Source: Streptomyces sp. S.PNR 29 (GTDB lineage: Bacteria; Actinomycetota; Actinomycetes; Streptomycetales; Streptomycetaceae). Taken from it: a DNA stretch of 64,000 bases. Positions 44,276 through 52,377 of the stretch are shown here, in pieces. Numbering within the stretch: the first letter of the stretch is position 1; every line of letters begins with the position of its first letter. The stretch covers positions 496,001 through 560,000 of the forward strand of contig NZ_JANUQM010000003.1 in the NCBI RefSeq assembly GCF_030386795.1. The letters run 5' to 3'. Below the pieces are notes generated by a model. The model was not told the DNA's origin, searched no databases, and saw only the letters and a list, made by a program, of their open reading frames with translations. A program made the translations under genes and the position numbers.

Positions 44276-44644
44276 GTGCAACTCGAAGCGCACGCCCCGT
44301 CCGTACCGCCTTCCGACACGATCCCCAAGCCCGGCCCCACGGAGGACCCCACCTTGACCCCGCTCACCGCGCTCACCGCGCTCGACGACGCCATCGAGAA
44401 CCTCGGTGTACCCGTCCCCTGCCGTGCCAACGACCCGGAGGTCTTCTTCGCCGAGTCGCCTGCGGACGTCGAGTACGCCAAGGCCCTCTGCCGCACCTGC
44501 CCGCTGATCGAGGCCTGCCTCGCCGGCGCCAAGGAGCGGCGTGAGCCCTGGGGCGTCTGGGGTGGCGAGCTGTTCGTCCAGGGTGTCGTCGTCGCCCGGA
44601 AGCGGCCGCGTGGCCGCCCGCGCAAGAACCCGGTCACGGCATGA
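44276..44644 (+). CDS. wblC: WhiB-like transcription factor WblC (WhiB7)
   Basis: 122 residues from the GTG at 44276 (AGGAAG eight bases upstream). Cysteines 49, 72, 75 and 81 ligate the [4Fe-4S] cluster; WGVWGGE (about 92-98) contacts sigma factor, and RGRPRK (112-117) is the AT-hook that separates WhiB7/WblC from other WhiB proteins. It activates intrinsic resistance genes after translation-inhibiting antibiotics. An upstream ORF and terminator suggest attenuation control. ATGA overlap joins it to the following gene. A longer reading upstream would lack a ribosome site. Confidence 0.95.
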   Translation: MQLEAHAPSVPPSDTIPKPGPTEDPTLTPLTALTALDDAIENLGVPVPCRANDPEVFFAESPADVEYAKALCRTCPLIEACLAGAKERREPWGVWGGELFVQGVVVARKRPRGRPRKNPVTA

Positions 44645-44964
44645 ACACCGCAGGAACGATCGACCGCCCCCTCACGCACGACCCCAAGAAGCAGGCCCCG
44701 ATGAAGCCGTCCACCCACGAGCCCGCAGGCTGCGCGACCGAAGACTTCTCCACGAGCGGCGCGAACGACTCGCGTCAGAACAGGACCCGAGAGATGCAAC
44801 TCATCCCAGAAGCCATGGCCCGTGCGCATATGCACGAGCGCCTGCACGAGGCCGAGCGGGAACGCCAGGCCGTGCGCCTGGTGGCGGCCCGCCGGATGCA
44901 GCGCCGAGCCGAGCGTGCCTCGATGCGCGCCCGGCGCGCGCTCGCCATGGCGGTCATGCAGTAA
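44641..44964 (+). CDS. Basic helical protein coupled to wblC
   Basis: 107 residues starting at the ATG overlapping the wblC stop (ATGA). The N-terminal half is polar; the C-terminal half (from about 52) is a strongly basic amphipathic helix with MARAHMHERLHEAERERQ and Arg-rich continuation ending ALAMAVMQ. It has one cysteine and no known domain. Tight coupling to wblC suggests co-expression during antibiotic stress. Function unknown. Confidence 0.8.
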   Translation: MNTAGTIDRPLTHDPKKQAPMKPSTHEPAGCATEDFSTSGANDSRQNRTREMQLIPEAMARAHMHERLHEAERERQAVRLVAARRMQRRAERASMRARRALAMAVMQ

Positions 44965-45019
44965 CCGATCACACCGCCAAGCGGTGGCCTCCCGGACCGG
45001 GAGGCGGAACGCTCCTTGC

Positions 45020-45050
45020 GGGGCCGGTCCGTTGCGAACGGACCGGCCCC
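45020..45050 (+). terminator. Perfect hairpin terminator after the wblC operon
   Basis: ggggccggtccgtt (45020-45033) and aacggaccggcccc (45037-45050) are exact complements around gcg. It lies between the wblC operon end and the convergent ABC1 kinase gene stop at 45089. A smaller hairpin cctcccggaccgggagg precedes it. Confidence 0.8.
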
Positions 45051-45088
45051 GTGGTGCGTTGACCGCCCGCTTCCCGCCGGCTCAGGCC

Positions 45089-46477
45089 TCAGGCCTCCGC
45101 CGCCGGCTCCTCCTCGTCCACCTCTTCCACCTCGGCCACCGTTTCCTCCAGGGCGAACCCCGGCAGCCACTCCTCCAACTCGTCCCGCAGCCGTACCGTC
45201 GACCCCAGCTGGCACAGCACGCCGATGGTGCTCAGGGTGACGCGGTGGATCAGCAGGTAGGCCGGGGGCAGGTTGAGCTGCTTGCCCAGCTGGTAGGCGG
45301 GAGAGCGGGGATCGGCGATCCGGGCCGCCTGGCTGCGCATCCAGCCGCGGGTGAAGGTGAACTCGTCGACCCGGGCCGGCTCGATGATCGGCAGGAGGTA
45401 GTCGAGGACGGCGTCGGGGTCCAGCTCTATGGATTCCTTGACGAAGCCCTCCGTGCAGAGGAGTTCGTAGACGGCCTCGGCCTCGCCGTCCAGGGTCATC
45501 CTGAGGGACTCGCCGATGGGCGTCGGCAGGCCGCCCGGCAGGCGGTCGACCGTGCCGAAGTCCAGGACACCCAGGCGCCAGTCGTCCTCGCCGTTCGGGC
45601 CGCCGGGCAGCAGACGGAAGTTGCCGGGGTGCGGGTCGGCGTGCAGCAGGCCGGTGCGGGCCGGGCCGGAGAAGAGGAAGCGGGCCAGGAGCTGGCCGGC
45701 CCGGTCGCGCTGCTCCTGGGTGCCGTCCGAGATGATCTCCGACAGCGGGATGCCGTCGATCCACTCGGTGATCAGGATCTGGTCGCACTGGTGGACCACG
45801 TCCGGGACCAAGACGTCCGGGTCGTCCGCGAACTCCTCGGCGTGGGCCTGCTGGGCCTGTGCCTCCAGGCCGTAGTCCAGCTCCTCCGAGACCCGGTCCT
45901 TGAGCTCCGCGATCAGCGGCTTGATGTCCATGCCGGGGATCAGAGGGCCCAATAGGCGAGAAAATCGGGCGAGTTGGTTCAAATCAGACAGGAGGGCCTC
46001 GCCGGCACCCGGGTACTGCACCTTGACCGCCACCTCACGGCCGTCGTGCCACACCCCCCGGTGCACCTGGCCGATCGAGGCCGCCGCGGCGGGCTTGTCC
46101 TCGAACTCCAGGAACAGCTCGTGCCAGTCCTCACCGAGCCGCTCCGCGAGAACGGAGTGCACCGTACGCGTCGGCATCGGCGGCGCCGCCTCCTGCAGCT
46201 TCGTCAGGGCCGCCCGGTACGGCCCGGCGACCTCCTCGGGCAGCGCCGACTCGAACACGGACAGCGCCTGGCCGAACTTCATCGCGCCGCCCTTGAGCTC
46301 ACCGAGCACCTTGAACAGCTGATCCGCCGTGCGCTGCTGCAGCTCGCGGCCGACGAGTTCCGCGGACTCGCCGACGATCCGCTTGCCGAGTCCCCAGGTC
46401 GCCCGCCCGGCGAAGCCGAGCGGGAGCGCGGCGAGCTTGGCGGTCCGGGTGACCGCCTTACGCGGAAGATCAGACAT
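45089..46477 (-). CDS. ABC1/AarF (UbiB-like) atypical kinase
   Basis: 462 residues. ABC1 hallmarks: KGGAMKFGQALSV (KxGQ motif), AAASIGQVHRGVW (Ala-rich nucleotide loop), VAVKVQYPG (Lys), E in SEELDYGLEA, LLHADPHPGNF (catalytic loop) and VLDFGTVDRLP (metal-binding DFG). The ending is acidic, Glu-rich. Members of the family support quinone or lipid metabolism as ATPases in other bacteria; the substrate in Streptomyces is unclear. The start overlaps the upstream ThiF-like gene by eight bases, so the two are coupled. Confidence 0.92.
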   Translation of the reverse strand: MSDLPRKAVTRTAKLAALPLGFAGRATWGLGKRIVGESAELVGRELQQRTADQLFKVLGELKGGAMKFGQALSVFESALPEEVAGPYRAALTKLQEAAPPMPTRTVHSVLAERLGEDWHELFLEFEDKPAAAASIGQVHRGVWHDGREVAVKVQYPGAGEALLSDLNQLARFSRLLGPLIPGMDIKPLIAELKDRVSEELDYGLEAQAQQAHAEEFADDPDVLVPDVVHQCDQILITEWIDGIPLSEIISDGTQEQRDRAGQLLARFLFSGPARTGLLHADPHPGNFRLLPGGPNGEDDWRLGVLDFGTVDRLPGGLPTPIGESLRMTLDGEAEAVYELLCTEGFVKESIELDPDAVLDYLLPIIEPARVDEFTFTRGWMRSQAARIADPRSPAYQLGKQLNLPPAYLLIHRVTLSTIGVLCQLGSTVRLRDELEEWLPGFALEETVAEVEEVDEEEPAAEA

Positions 46478-47681
46478 GCGCCCTCCAAGTCCCAGCCAGC
46501 CGTGCCGCGTCTGCCTTACGGCGTTCGTCCGACGACCGTTGCTCCGCCATTGTCTCGCGGGACCCCCCGTCCTCGGAGGTGTGGTCCCTCATAGCTTTCT
46601 CCGCCGCTCCGCACGGGCATGCGGGATGCGCCCAGACCGGCCGCGCGTGCCAGTTCAGCCCGGGCAGCGAGACCTCCCAGCGCGCGCCTGCGCTCGACGG
46701 CACCTGGCCGTCCAGGAAGGCGAGCGCGTGGGCGGCCGCCAGCCCGGCGACGGTCGTGGCCAGCGTGAGGTCGCAGGCCCGTACCTGGCGTGGTCTGCCG
46801 GAGCGCCACTGCGCGACCAGGCGGGGCCAGGCCGGGTCCCGGTCGGTGCGATCCTCCTGCAGACAGCCCGCGCAGCCTGTCTCGCCGGGCAGGACGAGAG
46901 GGCCGACGATACCCGTTCCCTCCACGACGCCGGCATACAGATGGGGAGTGCCGGAGGCCACGAAGGAGTCCGCGGTGGACGGGTCGGGTGCGTGGACGGC
47001 GACGTCGTCGCGCGGGGCCAGGATCACCAGGGAGAAACCCGGGCCGTCTGCCTCGGGCGGTGCTGTGGGGCCGCGGCGCGGGGGGCTGTCCGGCGCCGCC
47101 CGGCGTACGGCCCGGCGGGCCGCCTCGTCCCGGCGGTCGCCGACGGCCTCGGCGGGCAGTCCCCCCGGGGCGACGTCCCACGGCTCGACACAGCCGCCGT
47201 CCAGCACATCGACCTCGCCGACGCCCGCGCCCGACAGCAGCGAGGCCAGGACCGCGCCCACCCGGCCCGCGCCCCTGACCTGCACGCGCAGGGAGCGGCG
47301 GGCGGCCAGGTGCCTGATCGCGTCGCCCGGTGCGGACGTCGTCAGGGAGAGCGAGGCCAGGTCGGGGCGCAGCCGGTCGAGGACGTCCTTCTTCCCGCGC
47401 AGGACGTCGGCCGCCGGCCCGCCGCCCTTGGCGTCGTCGAGCAGTCCCGCCCCGGCCAGCCGCTCCACCAGCCCGTCGACATGGCCGTCCGGCAGGCCCG
47501 TACGGCGTCCCTCCTCGCGCAGGAGCGTGAGCCCGCGGGTGCCGTTGAGCAGGTCGAGGAAGCTGCCCGTCGCCAGGTCCATCGGGCCGAGCGTCATCGC
47601 GTGCGCCGGCGTCATCCCGAACTGCACGGTGTTCAGATCGCGCCAGCCGCGCCTGAGCGCGGGCTTCACCATCGGATGCAT
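46470..47681 (-). CDS. Degenerate ThiF/E1-like protein
   Basis: 403 residues. A winged-helix-like N-terminus (about 20-130, with GTRGLTLLREEGRR and HVDGLVERLAGAGLL) precedes a Rossmann region starting VQVRGAGRVGAVLASLL, the ThiF nucleotide site with altered residues. Two Cys-rich spots follow (GCAGC and HPACPCG), resembling an E1 zinc site. The outline resembles leader-peptide-binding/cyclodehydratase partner proteins of azole RiPP systems, but no precursor or YcaO gene is visible nearby. The last eight bases overlap the ABC1 kinase start. Adenylation activity is doubtful given the altered motif. Confidence 0.75.
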   Translation of the reverse strand: MHPMVKPALRRGWRDLNTVQFGMTPAHAMTLGPMDLATGSFLDLLNGTRGLTLLREEGRRTGLPDGHVDGLVERLAGAGLLDDAKGGGPAADVLRGKKDVLDRLRPDLASLSLTTSAPGDAIRHLAARRSLRVQVRGAGRVGAVLASLLSGAGVGEVDVLDGGCVEPWDVAPGGLPAEAVGDRRDEAARRAVRRAAPDSPPRRGPTAPPEADGPGFSLVILAPRDDVAVHAPDPSTADSFVASGTPHLYAGVVEGTGIVGPLVLPGETGCAGCLQEDRTDRDPAWPRLVAQWRSGRPRQVRACDLTLATTVAGLAAAHALAFLDGQVPSSAGARWEVSLPGLNWHARPVWAHPACPCGAAEKAMRDHTSEDGGSRETMAEQRSSDERRKADAARLAGTWRAHV

Positions 47682-47899
47682 GACAGGCCCCCGTAGCCCT
47701 CGTGGAACGTCCCCATGTGCGGCGGTGGTCGGTCACAGCTCCGCCGACGACAGCCAGCATGCCTCGCGGCGCGACCGGGTGCCGAAAGTTGTCCACAGGT
47801 GGTGGGTATTAGTCGTATGAATCAAGCGCTTCGTGGGGGATCGGCAGCGAACCGTCCAGGAGTCGGGACTTCCCCGAGTGCAGCGGGTAACGTCGGGGC

Positions 47900-48481
47900 G
47901 TGTCCGCCGACCCACTGCACCGCGCCGGAACGCCGCAGCGCAAGCCGACGAGCCCGCCGCCGAGCGCGATCGAGGTCCGCAGGAGCACCCGTCGACGCAG
48001 GACGGTCTCCGCGTACCGCGAGGGTGATCGCACCGTCGTACTCATCCCCGCCCGGATGTCCCAGGCGGAGGAACAGCGCTGGGTGAGCGTCATGCTCGAC
48101 AAACTGGCCGCCCAGGAGAGCAAGCGAGTCCTCGGCGACGCCGAACTGACCGAGCGCGCCGAGCGGCTGTCGGCCCAGTACTTCGACGGACGCGCCCGGC
48201 CGGCATCGGTCCGATGGGTCACCAACCAGAACACACGCTGGGGTTCGTGCACCCCGGCCGAGGGCAGCATCCGCCTGTCGCACCGTCTGCAGGGCATGCC
48301 CGAGTACGTCATCGACTACGTCCTCGTCCACGAGTTGGCGCATCTGCTCGTACCCGGACACGGGCCCCGATTCTGGCGGCTGCTGGAGGCGTATCCGCGG
48401 ACCGAGCGGGCCCGGGGCTACCTCGAAGGCGTGGTCGCCGCCGACCGGTTGCCCCATGTGCCCGGCGCGCGGGGTGAGTGA
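47900..48481 (+). CDS. YgjP-like (M48/DUF45) metal-dependent hydrolase
   Basis: 193 residues from the GTG at 47900. HELAHLLVPGHGPRFW contains HExxH plus the downstream His of the DUF45/WLM-type zincins, and RWGSC upstream is the family's other signature. TAACGT (47888-47893) lies six bases before the GTG with no ribosome site, so initiation may be leaderless. Soluble and likely cytosolic; the substrate is unknown. It diverges from the ThiF-like gene across 218 bases, which contain no further ORF I can support. Confidence 0.88.
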   Translation: MSADPLHRAGTPQRKPTSPPPSAIEVRRSTRRRRTVSAYREGDRTVVLIPARMSQAEEQRWVSVMLDKLAAQESKRVLGDAELTERAERLSAQYFDGRARPASVRWVTNQNTRWGSCTPAEGSIRLSHRLQGMPEYVIDYVLVHELAHLLVPGHGPRFWRLLEAYPRTERARGYLEGVVAADRLPHVPGARGE

Positions 48482-48619
48482 CCGCTTTCCGCGACCGAGC
48501 AGCCAATACGCCCGAGCGCGGGTTCTGTACCGGGTCTGTACCGACTTCGTCCGGTGTCCGAGTTTGCCGTTAGCCTGGCGCGACGCACTCACGTTCTGGA
48601 TGGGGGACGGTCGTTACGC

Positions 48620-50323
48620 ATGGCCAGGGAATTCCAACGCGGCCACAAGGCCAGGATCAGTGACCTCACCGCGGGCACGGATCTGTACGTAGGCGTGCAG
48701 ATCTCCGGCCCCGGACTGACCTTCGACATCAGCTGCTTCGGTCTGGACGCCGACGAACGGCTCTCGGACGACCGGTACTTCGTGTTCTACAACCAGCCGA
48801 AGTCCCCCGAGGAGGCCATTCAGCTCCTGGGCGCCCAGGCGGGCGACACGGAGTCCTTCCGGGTCACGTTGGACAGGATCCCGCCGCAGATCCAGAAGCT
48901 GTCCTTCACGGCGACGCTGGACGGCGCCGGTCAGATGTCGCAGATCAGCCCCGGGTACATCCGCATCGTCGCGGGCGGCGAGGAGGTGGCCCGCTACCCC
49001 TTCAACGGCTCGGAGTTCTCCACCGAACGGGCCGTGATGCTGGGCGACTTCTACCTGAAGGACGTGTGGCGGTTCGCCGCGGTCGGACAGGGCTTCGACG
49101 GCGGCCTCGAAGCACTGCTGAAGAACTTCGGCGGCGAGGTGGCCGAGGAGGAGACGCCCGCCCCGCAGCAGCCGCAGACCGGCGCCGCCCCCGGTTTCGC
49201 CCCGCCCGCGTTCGGTGTCCCGGCCGCCCCGGCACCCGAACCGGCCCCTGCCCCTGCTCCGGAACCCACTCCGCAGCCCGCGGCCCAGGGCTTCGCGCCC
49301 CCTCCGGGAGCCACTGCGCCTTCGGCTCCGGCGCCCTCGGTGCACGCCGCGCCCACCATCGTCGCGCCCATGCACACCCCGCCCGGCGGCACCGTGCCGC
49401 CCCCGGCACCGGCGCCCGCGCCCTACGGCCGGCCCGGCCAGCAGCCCCCGTACGGTCAGCCGCCCCAGCAGCCCTCGTACGGCCAGGCCGCCCCCGGCCA
49501 GACCGCTCCGCCGCCCGGCCACCCCCAGCCACAGGCCCCCACCCCACCGCCCGGCCACGGGCAGCCGACCCCGCCTCCGGGCTACGGCCAGCAGCCCCCG
49601 TTCGGCCAGCAGCAGGCCCCCTACGCAGCGCCGCAGGGCGCTCCTCAGGGAGCACCACAGGGCCCCGGGGTCTCCGCCGCACTCCAGCAGTTCAAGGAGA
49701 CGCCCACCGGGCAGCGCTGGACGCAGCAGAACAAGAAGCTCGTCCGCGTGGACCTCGGCATCGGCGGCCAGCCCGTGCTGGCCCGGCAGGGCAGCATGGT
49801 GCTCTACCAGGGCAAGGTCGACTTCAGCTACAAGGGCGCCGGGTTCGCCGGCCGGATCGTGGGCAACGCGACCGGCCAGGAGATGCAGCTGATGCGCTGT
49901 ACGGGCCAGGGGCAGGTGTTCCTCGCCGAGAACTCCACGATGCTGCACCCCATCGAGCTCCAGGGCGACGCCGTGTGTGTCTCCGCCGAGAACGTCCTCG
50001 CCTTCGACGAGAGCCTCCAGTACGAGGTCCGCCGCATCGAGGGACACGGCATCCCCGGCGGCGCGCTGTTCACGATGCAGTTCCAGGGCACCGGCACGCT
50101 CGTGGTGAAGACGCACGGCACGCCCGTGGTGCTGCCGGTCACGCCCACCACGTTCGCCGACTGCAACGCCGTCGTCGCGTGGTCGGCCGCCTCCCAGGTG
50201 GTCGTGTCCAGCCAGGTGCGGATGCGCCGCAACGCCTACCCCGGCGACACCGGAGAGAGCGTCAACCTCCAGTTCAGGGGAGCGCCCGGCAACTTCATCG
50301 TCGTCCAGCCGTACGAGATCTGA
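48620..50323 (+). CDS. TerD domain fused to an AIM24 domain
   Basis: 567 residues. TerD at about 1-175 (KARISDLTAGTDLYVGVQISG, FDISCFGLDADERLSDDRYFVFYNQ, YPFNGSEFSTERAVMLGDFYLKDVWRF). A long Pro/Gln/Ala linker (about 180-350) carries PYGQPPQ-type units. AIM24 (DUF124) fills about 360-567 (GQPVLARQGSMVLYQGKVDF, VFLAENSTMLHPIELQGD, NFIVVQPYEI). TerD proteins bind calcium and act in stress and tellurite phenotypes; AIM24 has a double-stranded beta-barrel fold. GGGGGA precedes the ATG. Two more AIM24 genes follow, so it heads a three-gene operon. Confidence 0.92.
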   Translation: MAREFQRGHKARISDLTAGTDLYVGVQISGPGLTFDISCFGLDADERLSDDRYFVFYNQPKSPEEAIQLLGAQAGDTESFRVTLDRIPPQIQKLSFTATLDGAGQMSQISPGYIRIVAGGEEVARYPFNGSEFSTERAVMLGDFYLKDVWRFAAVGQGFDGGLEALLKNFGGEVAEEETPAPQQPQTGAAPGFAPPAFGVPAAPAPEPAPAPAPEPTPQPAAQGFAPPPGATAPSAPAPSVHAAPTIVAPMHTPPGGTVPPPAPAPAPYGRPGQQPPYGQPPQQPSYGQAAPGQTAPPPGHPQPQAPTPPPGHGQPTPPPGYGQQPPFGQQQAPYAAPQGAPQGAPQGPGVSAALQQFKETPTGQRWTQQNKKLVRVDLGIGGQPVLARQGSMVLYQGKVDFSYKGAGFAGRIVGNATGQEMQLMRCTGQGQVFLAENSTMLHPIELQGDAVCVSAENVLAFDESLQYEVRRIEGHGIPGGALFTMQFQGTGTLVVKTHGTPVVLPVTPTTFADCNAVVAWSAASQVVVSSQVRMRRNAYPGDTGESVNLQFRGAPGNFIVVQPYEI

Positions 50324-50336
50324 GGGAGAGCCCGAC

Positions 50337-51017
50337 ATGAACCAGCCGCTCGCGGGCTTCGCCCCCGCACCTGTCACCGCCCGCATGGAGAACCACGGCA
50401 ACCACATGCTGAAGGTCGCCATGCAGACCGGAAACGACCTTCTCGCGCGCGTGGGGTCGATGGTCGCCTACGAAGGGTTCGTCCAGTACGAGCCCAACCC
50501 GCCTGCCGTGCGCCAGATCGCGAAGGACTGGATCACCGGCGAGGGCGCGCCCCTGATGAAGTGCTCCGGCGACGGACTGCTGTACCTCGCCGACTACGGC
50601 GCGAACGTCGTCGTCATCAACCTGAACGGCGACGGCATCTCCGTCAACGCCACCAACCTGCTCGCCTTCGACGCACACCTCACATGGGGCGTCGAACGGG
50701 TCAAGGGGCTGGCGAAGTTCGCCGGACAGGGCCTGTGGAACACCAGGATCTCCGGGCAGGGCTGGGTGGCGCTGACCTCCCGGGGCAAGCCGATCGTCGT
50801 CGACTGCGGCGGCGGGGAGGACGAGACGTACGTCGACCCGGACGCGCTCGTCGCCTGGTCCCCGAACCTCAAGGTGAAGGGCAAGCGGAGCTTCAAGGCG
50901 CAGTCACTGATCGGCCGCGGCAGCGGCGAGGCCTACCAGATGGCCTTCTCCGGTCAGGGCATCGTCGTCGTCCAGCCCAGCGAGGACAGCACCGACCGTC
51001 TCCGGGTCCGGGGCTGA
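50337..51017 (+). CDS. AIM24-family protein (second in operon)
   Basis: 226 residues. AIM24-type repeats run the length: KVAMQTGNDLLARVGSMVAYEGFVQYE, GLLYLADYGANVVVINLNGDGISVNATNLLAFD, GSGEAYQMAFSGQGIVVVQPS. No signal peptide or membrane segment. It begins 13 bases after the TerD-AIM24 gene with GAGGGAG upstream and ends 17 bases before the next AIM24 gene. Unlike the first gene it has no TerD or linker. Presumably assembles with its neighbours. Confidence 0.9.
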   Translation: MNQPLAGFAPAPVTARMENHGNHMLKVAMQTGNDLLARVGSMVAYEGFVQYEPNPPAVRQIAKDWITGEGAPLMKCSGDGLLYLADYGANVVVINLNGDGISVNATNLLAFDAHLTWGVERVKGLAKFAGQGLWNTRISGQGWVALTSRGKPIVVDCGGGEDETYVDPDALVAWSPNLKVKGKRSFKAQSLIGRGSGEAYQMAFSGQGIVVVQPSEDSTDRLRVRG

Positions 51018-51034
51018 GGGGGAGCCAGAGAGCC

Positions 51035-51790
51035 ATGCAGAGCCCGATTTTCGCCTACAACGACCAGCAGACCCAGGAGCGCTGGAGCCTGCAGAACAAG
51101 CAGATGCTCCGTGTCGTCCTGGAGGGCCACGACGACATCCTCGCCCGCAAGGGGACCATGGTCGCCTACCAGGGCCTCGTCGAGTTCGACGCCGAGTTCC
51201 AGAGCAATCAGCAGGCACGCGCGCGTGCACACACCGGCGAGGGCCTGGACCTGATGCGCTGTCACGGGCAGGGCACGGTCTACCTCGCCAACCTCAAGCA
51301 GCACGTCCACATCATGGAGGTGGAGCAGGACGGTCTCACCGTCGACAGCAGCTACGTCCTGGCGATGGACTCCTCCCTGCACCACGAGGTCATCGCCGTC
51401 GACAGCCTGTACGGCATCTCCGGCTCCGGGAAGTACCAGCTCAACATCACCGGTCGCGGCAAGGTCGCCCTGATGACCTCGGGCGCGCCGCTGCTGATGC
51501 ATGTGACGCCCGACAAGTACGTCAACTGCGACGCCGACGCGATCGTGGCCTGGTCCACCGCGCTGCGGGTGCAGATGCAGGCCCAGACGCACTCCTCCGG
51601 GGTGTGGCGGCGCCGCGGCAGCACCGGCGAGGGCTGGGAGCTCAGCTTCATGGGCTCCGGCTTCGCGCTGGTCCAGCCCAGCGAGCTGCTGCCGCCGCAG
51701 AACGCCCAGATCGGCTCGGGCCTCGCCGCGCAGTACGGCATGGGGCAGCACGGGGCCCGCGGGCAGAACCAGGGCAACGTCTGGAGCTGA
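51035..51790 (+). CDS. AIM24-family protein (third in operon)
   Basis: 251 residues from the ATG at 51035 (GGGGGAGCC upstream). Same AIM24 barrel: VVLEGHDDILARKGTMVAYQGLVEFD, GTVYLANLKQHVHIMEVEQDG, LMTSGAPLLMHVTPDKYVNCD, GSGFALVQPSELL. The last 30 residues are Gly/Gln-rich. Sequence outline resembles the C-terminal domain of the TerD-AIM24 fusion more than the middle gene. A convergent terminator follows. Confidence 0.9.
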   Translation: MQSPIFAYNDQQTQERWSLQNKQMLRVVLEGHDDILARKGTMVAYQGLVEFDAEFQSNQQARARAHTGEGLDLMRCHGQGTVYLANLKQHVHIMEVEQDGLTVDSSYVLAMDSSLHHEVIAVDSLYGISGSGKYQLNITGRGKVALMTSGAPLLMHVTPDKYVNCDADAIVAWSTALRVQMQAQTHSSGVWRRRGSTGEGWELSFMGSGFALVQPSELLPPQNAQIGSGLAAQYGMGQHGARGQNQGNVWS

Positions 51791-51808
51791 TCCCGGCCAG
51801 AGGCAGAT

Positions 51809-51842
51809 GTAAGGGGCGGCCGCCATGGCGACCGCCCCTTAC
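51809..51842. terminator. Convergent terminator after the AIM24 operon
   Basis: gtaaggggcgg (51809-51819) pairs exactly with ccgccccttac (51832-51842) around a 12-base loop. It lies between the AIM24 operon and the convergent Nudix gene and ends with AT on both flanks, so it can work in both directions. Confidence 0.85.
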
Positions 51843-51849
51843 ACACGGC

Positions 51850-52377
51850 TCAGGATCCGAGCCTCGCACGCGTCGCCCCCAGCAGACGTACGACCGAGTC
51901 GTCCGCCACGGCCGCCACCTCGTCGTACGGGAACCAGCGCACGTCGAGGGACTCGTCGCTGACCGCGTGCGCCGCGTCCGGTGGTGCCAGCACCGCGTAC
52001 TGGACGTCGAAGTGGCAGTGGCAGGGTGGCGGGATCGGGTGCCGGTCGAGGCGCACCGGGCCGCCCGGAAGCAACGACAGCCCGGCGACGCCCGACTCCT
52101 CCGTCGCCTCACGCAGAGCCGCGGCCGACAGGGACGCGTCGCCCGGCTCGCAGTGGCCGCCCATCTGCAGCCACCTGCGCAACTTCTTGTGCAGGGTCAG
52201 CAGCACCCGGCCGCCCTCGGGGTCGATCACCAGGGCGCTCGCCGTGACATGGCCCGCCTGACAGGACTTCCACACCCCGTCCGGGTGGGACGCCAGGTGG
52301 TCCAGGTAGGCCTGGCGCAGCTCTCCCTGGCTCTCGTACTCCTTCAGCACGAGAACCGTGTCGTCGTACAGGCTCAC
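51850..52377 (-). CDS. Nudix hydrolase
   Basis: 175 residues from the GTG at 52377, whose GTGA overlaps the stop of the upstream gene. The Nudix box is GGHCEPGDASLSAAALREATEESGV. The preceding HVTASALVIDPEGGRVLLTLHKKLRRWLQM is the substrate-side strand. Small cytosolic pyrophosphohydrolase; the nucleoside-diphosphate substrate is not identifiable. Coupled to the DUF2342-type gene. Confidence 0.9.
   Translation of the reverse strand: MSLYDDTVLVLKEYESQGELRQAYLDHLASHPDGVWKSCQAGHVTASALVIDPEGGRVLLTLHKKLRRWLQMGGHCEPGDASLSAAALREATEESGVAGLSLLPGGPVRLDRHPIPPPCHCHFDVQYAVLAPPDAAHAVSDESLDVRWFPYDEVAAVADDSVVRLLGATRARLGS

Noticed and set aside
46470..47681. Azole RiPP biosynthetic cluster
   Set aside because: The ThiF-like protein is suggestive but there is no YcaO, dehydrogenase or precursor peptide nearby.
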